Shown: positions 34,750 to 43,392 of the stretch, piece by piece
Layout of the letters: every line of letters begins with the position of its first letter
Numbering within the stretch: position 1 is the stretch's first letter
Source: Fibrella rubiginis
GTDB taxonomy: Bacteria; Bacteroidota; Bacteroidia; Cytophagales; Spirosomataceae
Assembly: GCF_017353185.1 (NCBI RefSeq)
Contig: NZ_JAFMYV010000001.1
Span: forward strand, 620,001-684,000
Direction: 5' to 3'
DNA length: 64,000 bases
Notes under the pieces: generated by a model
Told to the model about the DNA's origin: nothing
Databases searched by the model: none
What the model saw: the letters and a program-made list of their open reading frames with translations, nothing else
Position numbers and translations under genes: made by a program

Positions 34750-35616
34750 ATGAAGCCGTTTGTCTTTATGATGCTATGGGCCTGCCTGTTATCCACGGCC
34801 ACCCTTGCTCAAAACACCGACCAGCCCGACCCGCTGCGCCCGTCGGCCCCCGACAGCACGAAGAAGGTGACGCCCGCCGCCGACACCACGGCTACGGCGC
34901 TGGGGCAGGACGACGAGAAAGAGCTGGACGACGATGACACCACGCATGTCGACTACCGGTTTCGGTTCACGGCCGACGGCACGTTTACGAGTGGCAACGT
35001 GAGCCGGTCGCTGCTACAGCTGGTGGGCTCGTTTGATCTGGCCCTGAGCCACATAGCTAAACTCTCTACTACGCCCTCGTTTGTGTATGGGCGACAAAGC
35101 GGAACGCTCAACGAGCGCGAATATTTTGGTGATGCCCGCGTCACGTTTTTCCACGAAAAGCGGCTGTATTACCTCGCGTTTGGCGCATACGAAAAAAGCA
35201 ACCTGCGGCAGATTCTAAACCGCTATACCGTGGCGGCCGGACTAGGTTATAAGCTGCTGAGCCGCCAACGGGCCTACATATCGCTGACAGACGTGCTCCT
35301 GCACGAGAACACCGATTTTGCGCAGCTTAACGACATCAACGTCTGGCGAAATTCGGCCCGGCTCTTCGGCGAATACACGTTTGGCAATGACCAGTGGAGC
35401 ATTTCGCACACCACGTTCTACCAGCCCGCCCTGAGCCGACAACCTGAGCAGCCGCTCAACGTGCGCTGGAACGCAAGCATCAGCCTGCAATATAAATTCA
35501 GCGCCAACCTGAGTTTCCGCACCACCTTTGCCAACTCTTACGAAAGCGTAGTAGTGCCGGGCCGTGTCAACAATGACACCCGCCTAACACTGGGCATGAC
35601 CTATGAGAAGAAGTAA
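34750..35616 (+). CDS. DUF481-family outer-membrane beta-barrel protein
   Basis: 288 residues with signal peptide (KPFVFMMLWACLLSTATLAQ), an acidic, Pro/Thr-rich linker (about 25-65) and a barrel domain with DUF481-type strands (YLAFGAYEKSNLRQILNRYTVAAGLGYKLL; RLTLGMTYEKK at the end). It is predicted in the outer membrane; its role is unknown. The last 14 nt overlap the start of the TPR protein gene, so the two are co-translated. Confidence 0.8.
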   Translation: MKPFVFMMLWACLLSTATLAQNTDQPDPLRPSAPDSTKKVTPAADTTATALGQDDEKELDDDDTTHVDYRFRFTADGTFTSGNVSRSLLQLVGSFDLALSHIAKLSTTPSFVYGRQSGTLNEREYFGDARVTFFHEKRLYYLAFGAYEKSNLRQILNRYTVAAGLGYKLLSRQRAYISLTDVLLHENTDFAQLNDINVWRNSARLFGEYTFGNDQWSISHTTFYQPALSRQPEQPLNVRWNASISLQYKFSANLSFRTTFANSYESVVVPGRVNNDTRLTLGMTYEKK

Positions 35617-37126
35617 ACAGTGGCGGTCCGACGTTTTGGCTGCGGTCTGCCGCTTCGGGGCAGTGGGCAGGGTTTTGCGCTGCCTGCTGCTCCTGCTGGC
35701 CCTGCCCGCCTGTGCGCAGGATTTTGTCTGGACACCGGGGCTGCAACGGGCATACGCTGAGCTAACCAAGGGTAAACTGCAACCGGCCCGGCAGATTCTG
35801 GCGGCAGAGACAAACAAAACCAATGGTCTCTATCTCTACGTGGCTAACTACGCCGACATGCTGGCCCTGCTGGCTTCCGACGATGACCGGCTGCTGGCCC
35901 AACTCGTCCCTAATGAATCGGCCCGTCTGGACCGGCTGGAGGATCTGGACGAGGCGTCGCCGTATCAGCGATTGTTGCTGGCCGAGGTGCGGTTGCACTG
36001 GGCTTTTGTGAAGCTCAAATTCGGGAAAGACCTCGCCGCAAGCTGGGGGGTAATCAAGGCTTATAAGCTGCTGGTGGCCAATCAGGCCCGTTTCCCCGAT
36101 TTTCTGCCCACCTATAAGTCGCTGGGCACGTTGCGCATTATGATTGGTTCGGTGCCCGATTCTTACGCCTGGGTGGCTCGGCTGCTGGGACTGCGGGGCA
36201 ACGTACAGCAGGGTCTGGCAGACCTGCAACGGGCGCAGCAGGACCCCGTTTTCAGCACCGAAGCCCGCCTGACCGAACTCCTGATCCGGGCCTATGTACT
36301 GCGCTTTTCCGACGCCAACGAAGGTGCGCTTCGGCAGTTTGTAGATGAGGCGCCGGATAATTTGCTGGTGCGTTTTTTTGCGGCGACGACCGAGATGAAA
36401 AATGCCCATTCGGAGCGGGCGCTGGCCTGGCTGAGTACCCGCCCCACCGGCCCGGCCTATGTGCCCCTGCCCATTATCGACAACCTGCTGGGCGACATCT
36501 ACCTGCAAAAAGGGCAGTATACCGCCGCGTTGGGCCATTACGAGCGCTTCCTGAGCCACTATCGCGGACAGAATTTTGTAAAAGACACCCACTATAAACG
36601 CTTCCTGTGCTACTGGCTAAGCGGCGACGCGGCCCATGCCCGCCCCGAAATTTCGCTTCTGTTGGCGCGGGGCCGTACTACCGTAGAAGCCGACAAAGCC
36701 GCCCAAAAAGCCGCCGAGACCTACCGCAAAACGTTTCCCGGCGCGGGGCAGCGCGTGCTGATGCAGGCGCGAATGGCCTCGGACGGGGGCTATCTGGAGC
36801 AGGCGCAGGCGTGGCTCAGACCCTACACCGAAGCCTCGTTCGCCACTGTTTCCGAACGGGCTGAATACCACTACCGACTGGGTCGTATTTATCAGAAGAT
36901 GAGTAACTTACCGATGGCTGTTGCGGCCTTTGAGCGGGCCGTTGCCCTCAGCGAACCCGACCAGCTATCCTTCGGGGCTACGTCGTCCCTGCAACTTGGC
37001 TACATCTACCAGCAGTTCCACAACCCCGCTAAAGCCCGGCAAGCTTTTGAAAAGGCGCTGACCTATAAACACCACGAATACAAAAACAGCGTAGATAACA
37101 AGGCGAGAGCGGCGCTGAATCAATGA
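35603..37126 (+). CDS. Periplasmic tetratricopeptide-repeat protein
   Basis: 507 residues. A basic N-terminus leads into a signal-like segment ending ALPACAQ (about residue 39). The rest is helical, with TPR-like repeats clearest at the C-terminus (YHYRLGRIYQKMSNLPMAVAAFERAVAL and LGYIYQQFHNPAKARQAFEKAL). It probably scaffolds protein contacts in the periplasm. The start overlaps the DUF481 gene by 14 nt, suggesting a joint function in the envelope. No named family was recognised. Confidence 0.8.
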   Translation: MRRSKQWRSDVLAAVCRFGAVGRVLRCLLLLLALPACAQDFVWTPGLQRAYAELTKGKLQPARQILAAETNKTNGLYLYVANYADMLALLASDDDRLLAQLVPNESARLDRLEDLDEASPYQRLLLAEVRLHWAFVKLKFGKDLAASWGVIKAYKLLVANQARFPDFLPTYKSLGTLRIMIGSVPDSYAWVARLLGLRGNVQQGLADLQRAQQDPVFSTEARLTELLIRAYVLRFSDANEGALRQFVDEAPDNLLVRFFAATTEMKNAHSERALAWLSTRPTGPAYVPLPIIDNLLGDIYLQKGQYTAALGHYERFLSHYRGQNFVKDTHYKRFLCYWLSGDAAHARPEISLLLARGRTTVEADKAAQKAAETYRKTFPGAGQRVLMQARMASDGGYLEQAQAWLRPYTEASFATVSERAEYHYRLGRIYQKMSNLPMAVAAFERAVALSEPDQLSFGATSSLQLGYIYQQFHNPAKARQAFEKALTYKHHEYKNSVDNKARAALNQ

Positions 37127-37132
37127 TGAGCG

Positions 37133-37627
37133 ATGAATGATGAATAATAGTCATCAACTTAGCCAACAAAATAGCCCTATGACTGTAATGAGCGAAATAA
37201 TTTTGGTTGCACTATTTTTCTTTTTAGTAAGAATTGAGCTTCTCAATAAACGCATAATTTCGTCTGAGTCCGCAACAATTGATTCATATTCTTTGTGAGC
37301 AATGTAGTTGGTTTTAAACTATAATTCGAGCCAGTACTGTGTTTCCCCGGTTTCCTTCTGAGCGATGCTTAGCTTGTGAATAAAATCTACCGAAGACTCA
37401 GCATTAGCGGCTTCACGAACCATAGCTCCCAGATTTGTTCCAGACCGGAGAATCTGCTTACTAATGGTATATTCATTCTTTTCGTAGACTAGATATTTGT
37501 TCAGATTAACAATCCTAATTGCAAAGCCAAGTGTTTTGTCTTTCAGGAGATCAGGTTTACGGTTACGGTTTTCCATTACAAAATGCTTGTTATACTACAA
37601 ATAAAACGATATAAATTCATCATTCAT
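37133..37627. repeat. Heptad-type inverted arms flanking a four-helix-bundle gene
   Basis: ATGAATGATGAAT at 37133-37145 and its exact complement at 37615-37627 are built from the 7-mer GATGAAT. They enclose the stop-interrupted four-helix-bundle gene. The layout looks like the other heptad repeats but with a gene in place of the loop. Confidence 0.6.
37154..37576 (-). pseudogene. Four-helix-bundle (23S rRNA intervening-sequence type) protein interrupted by an in-frame TAG
   Basis: From the ATG at 37576 the frame gives 85 residues typical of the family (KDKTLGFAIRIVNLNKYL, SKQILRSGTNLGAMVREA, HKLSIAQKETGETQYWLEL), then TAG at 37321-37319. The same frame continues with FKTNYIAHKEYESIVADSDE and MRLLRSSILTKKKNS, which is the expected fourth helix, ending at a TGA at 37156-37154. 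One base change thus truncates the protein just before its last helix. It could be a pseudogene or a shortened but stable protein. Confidence 0.8.
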
Positions 37628-38709
37628 TCCCTACTTCTCTCCACAATGCCTTCGGCTTCTTCGAGGTCGTCGCCTTCGGGTTTAGGGGCCTGGGTGGCGC
37701 GTTTGGGGTCGGGGTGGTAGACGAGCGAAACCAGGATGGGGAAATGGTCGGAGCCGCAGTTGGGCAGCCGGCGCAGGGTGCGGAGGCGGAAATGGTGCGA
37801 GACAAACACATGATCCAATGGCCAGCGCAGGAAGAAATAGTTGGCGTGGAAGGTGCTGAAAAGCCCACGCCCCACGCGCGGGTCGAGCAGGCCGCTGATG
37901 CGTTGAAACAGGCGCGTAGTGTGCGACCAGGCCACGTCGTTCAGATCGCCCGCCACCAGTACGGGTTCGGTTTGTTGCCGGGCCTCGCGCCCTACCAGCA
38001 CCAGTTCGGCATCGCGCTCGGTAGACCGGTAATGCTCGGTGGGGCTGGGCGGCTGGGGGTGAATGCCGTAAAAATGCACCACCTGCCCCGACCGCAGGGT
38101 TAGTTGCGCGTAGATGGAGGGGATGTCGTCTTCCACCAAAAAACGCAGCTGCTGGTTGGCAATGGGCAGTTTTGAATAGAACAGCATGCCGTAGGTGTTC
38201 TCCTGTGGGCACAAAATCCGGTAAGGATAGTCGGCCTCCAGCGGTTTCAGTTCCCGCGCCCATTGGTGGCTGGCCTCCAGAATCAGGATCAAATCAGGCT
38301 GGTGCAACCGCGCCTGTTCCAGCACTTTAGGGCATTGGGTGTTGGTCATCAGCACGTTGGCGCTCAGGAGCCGGAGTGTGTTGGGATCATGGATGGCATG
38401 GCCACGCTGACCACGTGGCCGACGCTGCCGGACTACCTGCCGGGGGTGCAGGGGCGTATAGGGCCAGATAAGCCAGCCCTGATAGGCCAGGGCGGCCGTC
38501 AACCCCGCCGGAGCCAGCCACATTGGCCAGCTATAATCCTGCACAAACAAGGCCCAGCCCAGCAAGCCAACCACCGCCAGAACGGCAAGTTGCGAGTGGG
38601 GGAAGTCCCAGATCCGCACCCACCAGGCTTCAATGCGCACGAGGTGAACAAACGATAAGAACGTAATAAGCAGGCCGTACAACAGCCAGCCCCAGTCGGT
38701 AGTAGTCAT
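37624..38709 (-). CDS. Endonuclease/exonuclease/phosphatase family protein with membrane anchor
   Basis: 361 residues. Three hydrophobic N-terminal segments (about 5-22, 37-52 and 55-75) are followed by an EEP domain: RLLSANVLMTN, DLILILEASHQW, GIHPQPPSPTEHYRSTERD, VAGDLNDVAWS, and the C-terminal PLDHVFVSHHFRLRTLRRLPNCGSDHFPILV with the catalytic Asp-His. The fold hydrolyses phosphodiester bonds in lipids, nucleic acids or small molecules; the membrane anchor suggests an envelope substrate. It stands alone. Confidence 0.88.
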   Translation of the reverse strand: MTTTDWGWLLYGLLITFLSFVHLVRIEAWWVRIWDFPHSQLAVLAVVGLLGWALFVQDYSWPMWLAPAGLTAALAYQGWLIWPYTPLHPRQVVRQRRPRGQRGHAIHDPNTLRLLSANVLMTNTQCPKVLEQARLHQPDLILILEASHQWARELKPLEADYPYRILCPQENTYGMLFYSKLPIANQQLRFLVEDDIPSIYAQLTLRSGQVVHFYGIHPQPPSPTEHYRSTERDAELVLVGREARQQTEPVLVAGDLNDVAWSHTTRLFQRISGLLDPRVGRGLFSTFHANYFFLRWPLDHVFVSHHFRLRTLRRLPNCGSDHFPILVSLVYHPDPKRATQAPKPEGDDLEEAEGIVERSRE

Positions 38710-38874
38710 GAGGGTCGTGATGGAAGACAGACAGGCGGCGCGGCAGACTAGACGCTACCTGACGGTGTAAATAGCATTGCCTATTGTGCCAAAACAAACT
38801 CCAGAGGCTTACATTCAATAAAAAGTAGGCACTGGCCCGGCTAAAGTGGGGGCAAACGCGTTATTTCGCAGGTA

Positions 38875-39351
38875 ATGAAAGTAGGATTGATAATGGGCAG
38901 CATCTCCGACCGGCCGGTGATGCAGAAAGCCGCCGATATATTGACGGAGTTTGGCGTGGCCTGGGAGATGCAGATCGTTTCGGCCCACCGCACCCCCGAA
39001 AAAATGGTCGAATACGCCAAAACGGCCCGTGATCGTGGTCTGCGCGTGATTGTGGCGGGGGCGGGCGGTGCGGCGCATCTGCCCGGCATGGTGGCCTCGC
39101 TCACAACCCTGCCCGTGATTGGCGTGCCGATCCATTCAAGCAACTCCATCGACGGCTGGGATTCGGTCCTGTCTATCCTGCAAATGCCCGGCGGCGTACC
39201 CGTGGCTACCGTGGCGCTGGACGGTGCCCTGAACGCCGGTATCCTGGCCGCGCAGATCCTGGCTACCTCCGACGATGCCCTGGCCAGCCGATTAGCCATT
39301 TATAAAGAAGACCTAAAGGCCAAAGTAGCGGCCATGAATGAGCAACTGTAA
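38875..39351 (+). CDS. purE: N5-carboxyaminoimidazole ribonucleotide mutase
   Basis: 158 residues, the class I PurE length. It has the N-terminal [13 protein letters not shown] phosphate-binding motif, SAHRTPEKM with the catalytic histidine, [12 protein letters not shown] and [32 protein letters not shown]. It moves a carboxyl group within the imidazole ribonucleotide in purine synthesis. Its usual partner purK is not adjacent; purM is 5 kb away on the other strand. Confidence 0.97.
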   Translation: MKVGLIMGSISDRPVMQKAADILTEFGVAWEMQIVSAHRTPEKMVEYAKTARDRGLRVIVAGAGGAAHLPGMVASLTTLPVIGVPIHSSNSIDGWDSVLSILQMPGGVPVATVALDGALNAGILAAQILATSDDALASRLAIYKEDLKAKVAAMNEQL

Positions 39352-39355
39352 ACTG

Positions 39356-39468
39356 ATTTACGAATGACGATTGACGAATTACGATTTGTTGCTGACGCAC
39401 GAGTACGCTTGCTCTAGCCTACTGGAGCGTCAGCCCAAATCGTAATTCGTCAATCGTAATTCGTAAAT
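39356..39468. repeat. Heptad-armed inverted repeat after purE
   Basis: 42-nt arms (39356-39398, 39427-39468), nearly perfect, made of ACGAATG, ACGATTG, ACGAATT and ACGATTT. The centre begins GCTGACGCACGAGTACGCTT and ends GCGTCAGC, matching the cores at 26868 and 33563. Confidence 0.92.
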
Positions 39469-39484
39469 TCCTTCCCTTTCCCTC

Positions 39485-40219
39485 ATGGACGATTCTACAA
39501 AAAATACCCCGCAGGCTGGCAACACCTCACTGCCGATACTGACCCTGCTGGTGCTGATTGGCCTCATTGCGGCCCTGCTCTACATTGGCTACGATAGCCT
39601 GTCTGACGATACCGGCAACGCCAAAGAACTGACCAACGTGCCGCTCGACACCACTGATCAGGCGGCGATGGGGCAGACCGACAACCCCGAAAACGTCATG
39701 CCCGACACCTCGTCGCTACCCGTGCCCGTAGACCTGTCGCAGGCTCCCGCCCCGGAAGACGATGACGTAGCCGACAAGCCCGCCGACAAGGCTCCTGCTG
39801 ACGATGTGGCTACCGATGAAGGTGACAAACCCGCAAAGAAACCGGAAGCTGAAAAGCCCGCCGAGACAGTAAAAAAGCCCGAAAAGAAGCCTGAATCCGT
39901 CAACGTGGGTGGTACTACCTCGACCTATACCGTGGGTGATGGTGAAACGTTTTATGGTATTGCCAGCCGGATGAACATGAAACTGAGCACCCTGAAAGCG
40001 CTCAATCCCAACGTGTCGGAGAACGACGTGAAATCGGGCGTGACCAAACTCCGGGTGAAGATAAAGACCGTTCATACCGTGGGTGCGGGTGATGTGCTGC
40101 GGGTAGTGGCCCAGAAGTACGGCGTATCGAAAGAGGCGATCATGAAAGCCAATCACAAAACCAAAGACCTGGCCGTCCGCGGCGAAAAACTGATCATCCC
40201 CCTGCCAGAAAAAGAGTAG
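39485..40219 (+). CDS. Membrane-anchored protein with two LysM domains
   Basis: 244 residues. A short polar N-terminus, one membrane helix (SLPILTLLVLIGLIAALLYIG, about 18-38), a long Asp/Ala/Pro/Lys-rich linker (about 60-140) and two LysM repeats: STYTVGDGETFYGIASRMNMKL and KTVHTVGAGDVLRVVAQKYGV. LysM binds the glycan chains of peptidoglycan, so the protein probably tethers the inner membrane to the wall. It has no enzymatic domain. Confidence 0.88.
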   Translation: MDDSTKNTPQAGNTSLPILTLLVLIGLIAALLYIGYDSLSDDTGNAKELTNVPLDTTDQAAMGQTDNPENVMPDTSSLPVPVDLSQAPAPEDDDVADKPADKAPADDVATDEGDKPAKKPEAEKPAETVKKPEKKPESVNVGGTTSTYTVGDGETFYGIASRMNMKLSTLKALNPNVSENDVKSGVTKLRVKIKTVHTVGAGDVLRVVAQKYGVSKEAIMKANHKTKDLAVRGEKLIIPLPEKE

Positions 40220-40606
40220 CACCGGGATGTTAATGATTACAATTGCGGAACTAATAAGTACTGATAAATAGCCACTTACGAACAGTTAGTTCTTCAAATT
40301 CGCGCACATTAACATGTTGGGCCAACTTATTCATTAACAACCGGTTGCAATACTAAGCTTGGAGCTTTGGCGGTAGGCCAACGTACCGCCGACAGGGCCA
40401 ATCCACAGGGCGCAGAACGCAGTTTGTGGCCATTTTTGCCTCCGTCCGACAGGTTGCGGCTACAGCCGACAGAACGAATTGATGGTGGCTTCAGGCTCCG
40501 CTTGACACGCCCAACTTCCAGCAACAGCACCTACCTGTGGCCCAACTAACTACAACTTGCATTCTTGCTTTATTGCCGATTAACGTACTCAATAAATTTA
40601 TCGCAT
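40220..40606. other. Non-coding stretch with GC-rich structured centre
   Basis: No convincing gene in 387 nt. The first third is AT-rich. From about 40360 to 40550 the sequence becomes GC-rich with several short stems, for example GCGGTA...TACCGC and CCACA...TGTGG. TGTTGGGCCAAC near 40315 and GTGGCCCAACTA near 40538 form an imperfect inverted pair. It could be a structured RNA, an attachment site or decayed sequence. Confidence 0.35.
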
Positions 40607-41458
40607 ATGACAAACCTCAACCCGATTAAGCTTTCTGATTTTTTTAATATCTCGAGTGATGATGCTTATCAATATAAACTTCATTTGGCTTGCCAAAGTC
40701 CCGGAGGCAGACCACTGGACGCGTATCTGAGTGGTTGGGATAATTGGTTGAGTTGGAACCAGCATCGAGCCAACAAAAATGACTTTAACAGAACGCACAT
40801 CTTTAGTTTGATTGAGTTTCATCATGAGCCAGGCAAATGGCTTTTTGGCGGAATCTTTAAAGTAGTAGAACGACACGAAGATTACTCAGCTACTCAAAGG
40901 GGCTATTCGGTAGTCTTATCGGAGCTTTACAAAGATTACATCGGCAGATTAATCATAGATTTTCACCGCTATCAAGGTATGAGGGGGCGAGCTTTTTTAC
41001 TTGAAAGTTATTTCAATGACCTCATCGTTGCTGAAGTACTTAAACGACCTTTTGACGGTATCAAATTTCCCGGCTACGAGAACATCAACCTATCGTTTTT
41101 GGAACTGGAGCTTCTTTACAAGTACTAAAATTCAGATTGGAAAGCTGCTTTAGAGCATGTGAAGGGCATTTATCTGATTACTGACCGGTCAAATGGCAAA
41201 AAATACGTTGGTTCTGCCTACGGCGACTATGGTGTTTGGTCAAGGTGGGCAATTTATGCCGGTACAGGACATGGTTTCAACGATGAATTGACAAAGCTGA
41301 TCGCAGAAAAGGGTGTACAGCATGCCAGAGATTTTTTCTCTTTCACGCTATTGGAGTACCGCACCATGCGCGTTGACGACGCAGATATTATCAGGCGAGA
41401 ATCGTATTGGAAAGAAGTGTTACTATCAAGAGGGCAATTTGGCTATAACCTAAATTAG
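40607..41458 (+). pseudogene. GIY-YIG nuclease family gene interrupted by one in-frame TAA
   Basis: The frame runs 283 codons from ATG 40607 to 41458 but has TAA at 41126-41128. The first 173 residues form a domain of unknown function (KLSDFFNISSDDAYQYKLHLAC ... RAFLLESYFNDLIVAEV). The part after the stop is a GIY-YIG domain: KGIYLITDRSNGKKYVGSAYG, a WSRW motif and IIRRESYWKEVLLSR with the catalytic glutamate, ending GQFGYNLN. The linker NSDWKAALEHV is in frame across the stop. The sequence is AT-rich relative to the flanks. It is either a pseudogene or two separately made polypeptides. Confidence 0.8.
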
Positions 41459-41517
41459 CTCCGCAGGGCGGCGGTTACGAGCGACAGGAATCACTTGTAG
41501 CTTAGCCAAGTTGGAGT

Positions 41518-41609
41518 GCCCAACACGGCTGAGGGTGTAAAGGTTAGCCGGTACCGTGCGTCATTTGCGCAAGTAGTGGCAAAGCCATCAGCCCTCAGAG
41601 GAGTTGGGT
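41518..41609. repeat. Candidate attC-like recombination hairpin
   Basis: GCCCAAC (41518-41524) and GTTGGGT (41603-41609) fit the outer RYYYAAC/GTTRRRY boxes. Each is separated by 5 nt from inner boxes TGAGGGTG and CAGCCCTCA, which pair with one bulged base. Total length is 92 nt, within the attC range. No integrase is present, and only one convincing site was found. Confidence 0.3.
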
Positions 41610-41704
41610 CAACTCAGCATATTCTGGCAAGCTGCGTTCCGGACAACAGGTAAGTGCCTAACTGAGACAGTGAGTTTTTGTACGATAAATGCTACCATTC
41701 CATC

Positions 41705-42202
41705 ATGAGACTGTTTTTAGAAACTAATCACAAACTGATTGTCTTTTTACTACTCATAACCGTTTGGACTGATTTGATTCTTCCTGACCCCTACAAAAGC
41801 AGTGAGCTGGTATTCTGGCTTTTTAGCCTACTCTTATTCAGTTGGTATTTTTTAGCTTACAGGATTCTAAACAAAACGAGTTCTGTTGACAATCAGCAGG
41901 CCAAAATTGGATTCTATATTGCTCTTCTACTATTAGTTATTGCGATAACGCTTCAAGCTTTATTGGGGTTCGACACTGCTCATATTGGTGATACCAACGT
42001 TGCGATCTGGCGGCTGTTGTGCTATGGCTTTTTAGCGTTCACCGTCACACGACTGCTCGTGTCAGCCGAAGCAGGATTGCTAGTTAGTTTCAAAGGTCTC
42101 ACGACATTCTTATTAGTTTTTCTCTTGCCAGTTGGAGCCTGGTGGATTCACCAACGCATTCAAAGGGTGGCAATGGCTAACAAACTGCTAACCCAGCTAT
42201 AG
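41705..42202 (+). CDS. Small integral membrane protein of unknown function
   Basis: 165 residues from the ATG at 41705; an upstream non-ATG start would add nine. Four to five hydrophobic segments are visible (about 10-25, 38-55, 70-90, 108-124 and 132-150). It is AT-rich like the preceding GIY-YIG gene and unlike the core genes around it, suggesting a recent arrival. No family was recognised. Confidence 0.65.
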   Translation: MRLFLETNHKLIVFLLLITVWTDLILPDPYKSSELVFWLFSLLLFSWYFLAYRILNKTSSVDNQQAKIGFYIALLLLVIAITLQALLGFDTAHIGDTNVAIWRLLCYGFLAFTVTRLLVSAEAGLLVSFKGLTTFLLVFLLPVGAWWIHQRIQRVAMANKLLTQL

Positions 42203-42351
42203 CTTCGCGCAGTCATGTTACCTGCGACAGGCATCTGGGGGTGCGATGTGGGACTGCCCCCAACGATTCAAGGGTGAAAAAGCACGCGGTGGTGTTGCTG
42301 CTCATCTTCCCAATACGCTCGTTGGTGAGGCTGATTAAATCAGGGGGTTGG

Positions 42352-42395
42352 GTGATTTCTGTCAGGGCGGGAGATGGGTAGGGTGGGCATTTTTG
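42352..42395 (+). promoter_or_regulatory. CRP/FNR-type site and promoter of pfkB
   Basis: GTGATTTCTGTCAG (42352-42365) fits nTGA-N6-TCAn. Its centre is 33.0 bp before the centre of CATTTTTG (42388-42395), a -7 element related to TAnnTTTG. A second, 13-nt palindrome CTGATTAAATCAG lies at 42331-42343. Confidence 0.65.
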
Positions 42396-42414
42396 GTGAA
42401 AAATTCGTCGCCCC

Positions 42415-43368
42415 ATGCTTATCACACTCACGCTCAACCCGGCCGTCGACGTCAGCATGACCGTAGATCGGCTGATACCGGAACACAAACTCCACTGCTC
42501 ACAACCGCACTATGATGCCGGTGGCGGGGGTATCAACGTGGCCAAAGCCGTTCGGCGGTTGGGTGGTGACGTCACTGCCCTGTACACCGCCGGCGGATCT
42601 AATGGTCTCACTCTGAACAACTTACTGAAAGCGGCGGATGTGCCCTATGAGGTTATTGGCATCACCGACGCTACCCGCGAGTGCTTCGTGCTGACAGAGA
42701 CGCTTACCAACCAGCAGTTTCGGTTTGGCACGCCCGGTCCTACCCTCAATGCTACCGAAGCCGCGGCCTGTCTGGCCCGCATAGAGACACTGCCGCCACC
42801 CATAGACTACCTGGTGGTGAGTGGTAGCCTGCCGCCCGGCTTGCCCACCAATTTTTACGCCCAGATAGCCCACATCGCCAAAACCCGAAATTGGCGGCTG
42901 GTGCTCGACACGGCAGGTGAACCGCTGCGGGCGGCCCTGGCCGAAGGGGTGTTCATGATCAAGCCTAACCTGGGCGAACTCGCCCGGCTGGTGGGGACAG
43001 ACCGCCTCGAAACAGACCAGATTACGGCCGCCGCCATGACGCTTATCCAGCAGCAACAATGCGAAGTTGTGGTTGTCTCGCTGGGGCCACGCGGCGCCAT
43101 GCTCGTTACCGCCGACGGGCCAGACTATGTGCAGGCACCACCCGTTCAGAAAGTCAGTACCGTTGGTGCGGGCGATAGCCTGGTGGGTGGTATGGTCTAT
43201 GCGCTCAGCCGGGGCGAATCCTATGCCGACGCCATCCGGCTGGGGGTGGCCTGTGGAACGGCGGCTACTATGAACCCCGGCACCGAACTCTTTCACCTGG
43301 CCGACGTACAGCGGCTGCTGACCTGGATCGACCAGCCACATCAGCAGCCCGTTCCGGCGGTGGCATAA
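42415..43368 (+). CDS. pfkB: PfkB-family hexose kinase (6-phosphofructokinase II / 1-phosphofructokinase type)
   Basis: 317 residues. The N-terminus TLTLNPAVDVSM and GGGGINVAKAVRRLGG are typical of the phosphofructokinase/tagatose kinase branch. The anion-hole motif is STVGAGDSLVGGM with the catalytic aspartate, and MIKPNLGELARLVG precedes it. It phosphorylates a sugar phosphate, most likely fructose 6-phosphate. It heads a unit with the following universal stress protein gene (24 nt away) and has a CRP/FNR-like site at its promoter, in line with induction when glycolysis must carry energy supply. The precise substrate is inferred. Confidence 0.88.
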   Translation: MLITLTLNPAVDVSMTVDRLIPEHKLHCSQPHYDAGGGGINVAKAVRRLGGDVTALYTAGGSNGLTLNNLLKAADVPYEVIGITDATRECFVLTETLTNQQFRFGTPGPTLNATEAAACLARIETLPPPIDYLVVSGSLPPGLPTNFYAQIAHIAKTRNWRLVLDTAGEPLRAALAEGVFMIKPNLGELARLVGTDRLETDQITAAAMTLIQQQQCEVVVVSLGPRGAMLVTADGPDYVQAPPVQKVSTVGAGDSLVGGMVYALSRGESYADAIRLGVACGTAATMNPGTELFHLADVQRLLTWIDQPHQQPVPAVA

Positions 43369-43392
43369 CCCGTCTTCAACCCCTTTCTTGCC

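Noticed and set aside
37319..37321. TAG read as pyrrolysine or suppressed codon
   Set aside because: No sign of such recoding is visible and Bacteroidota are not known for it; a simple nonsense change explains it.
24371..39468. Heptad repeats considered as CRISPR arrays
   Set aside because: There are no regular 20-50-nt repeat-spacer units; the 7-mers are contiguous and arranged as inverted arms.
42203..42414. Second attC-like site before pfkB
   Set aside because: GTTGGGT and CCCCAAC are present, but the inner boxes do not pair, so only the CRP/FNR-type site is reported.
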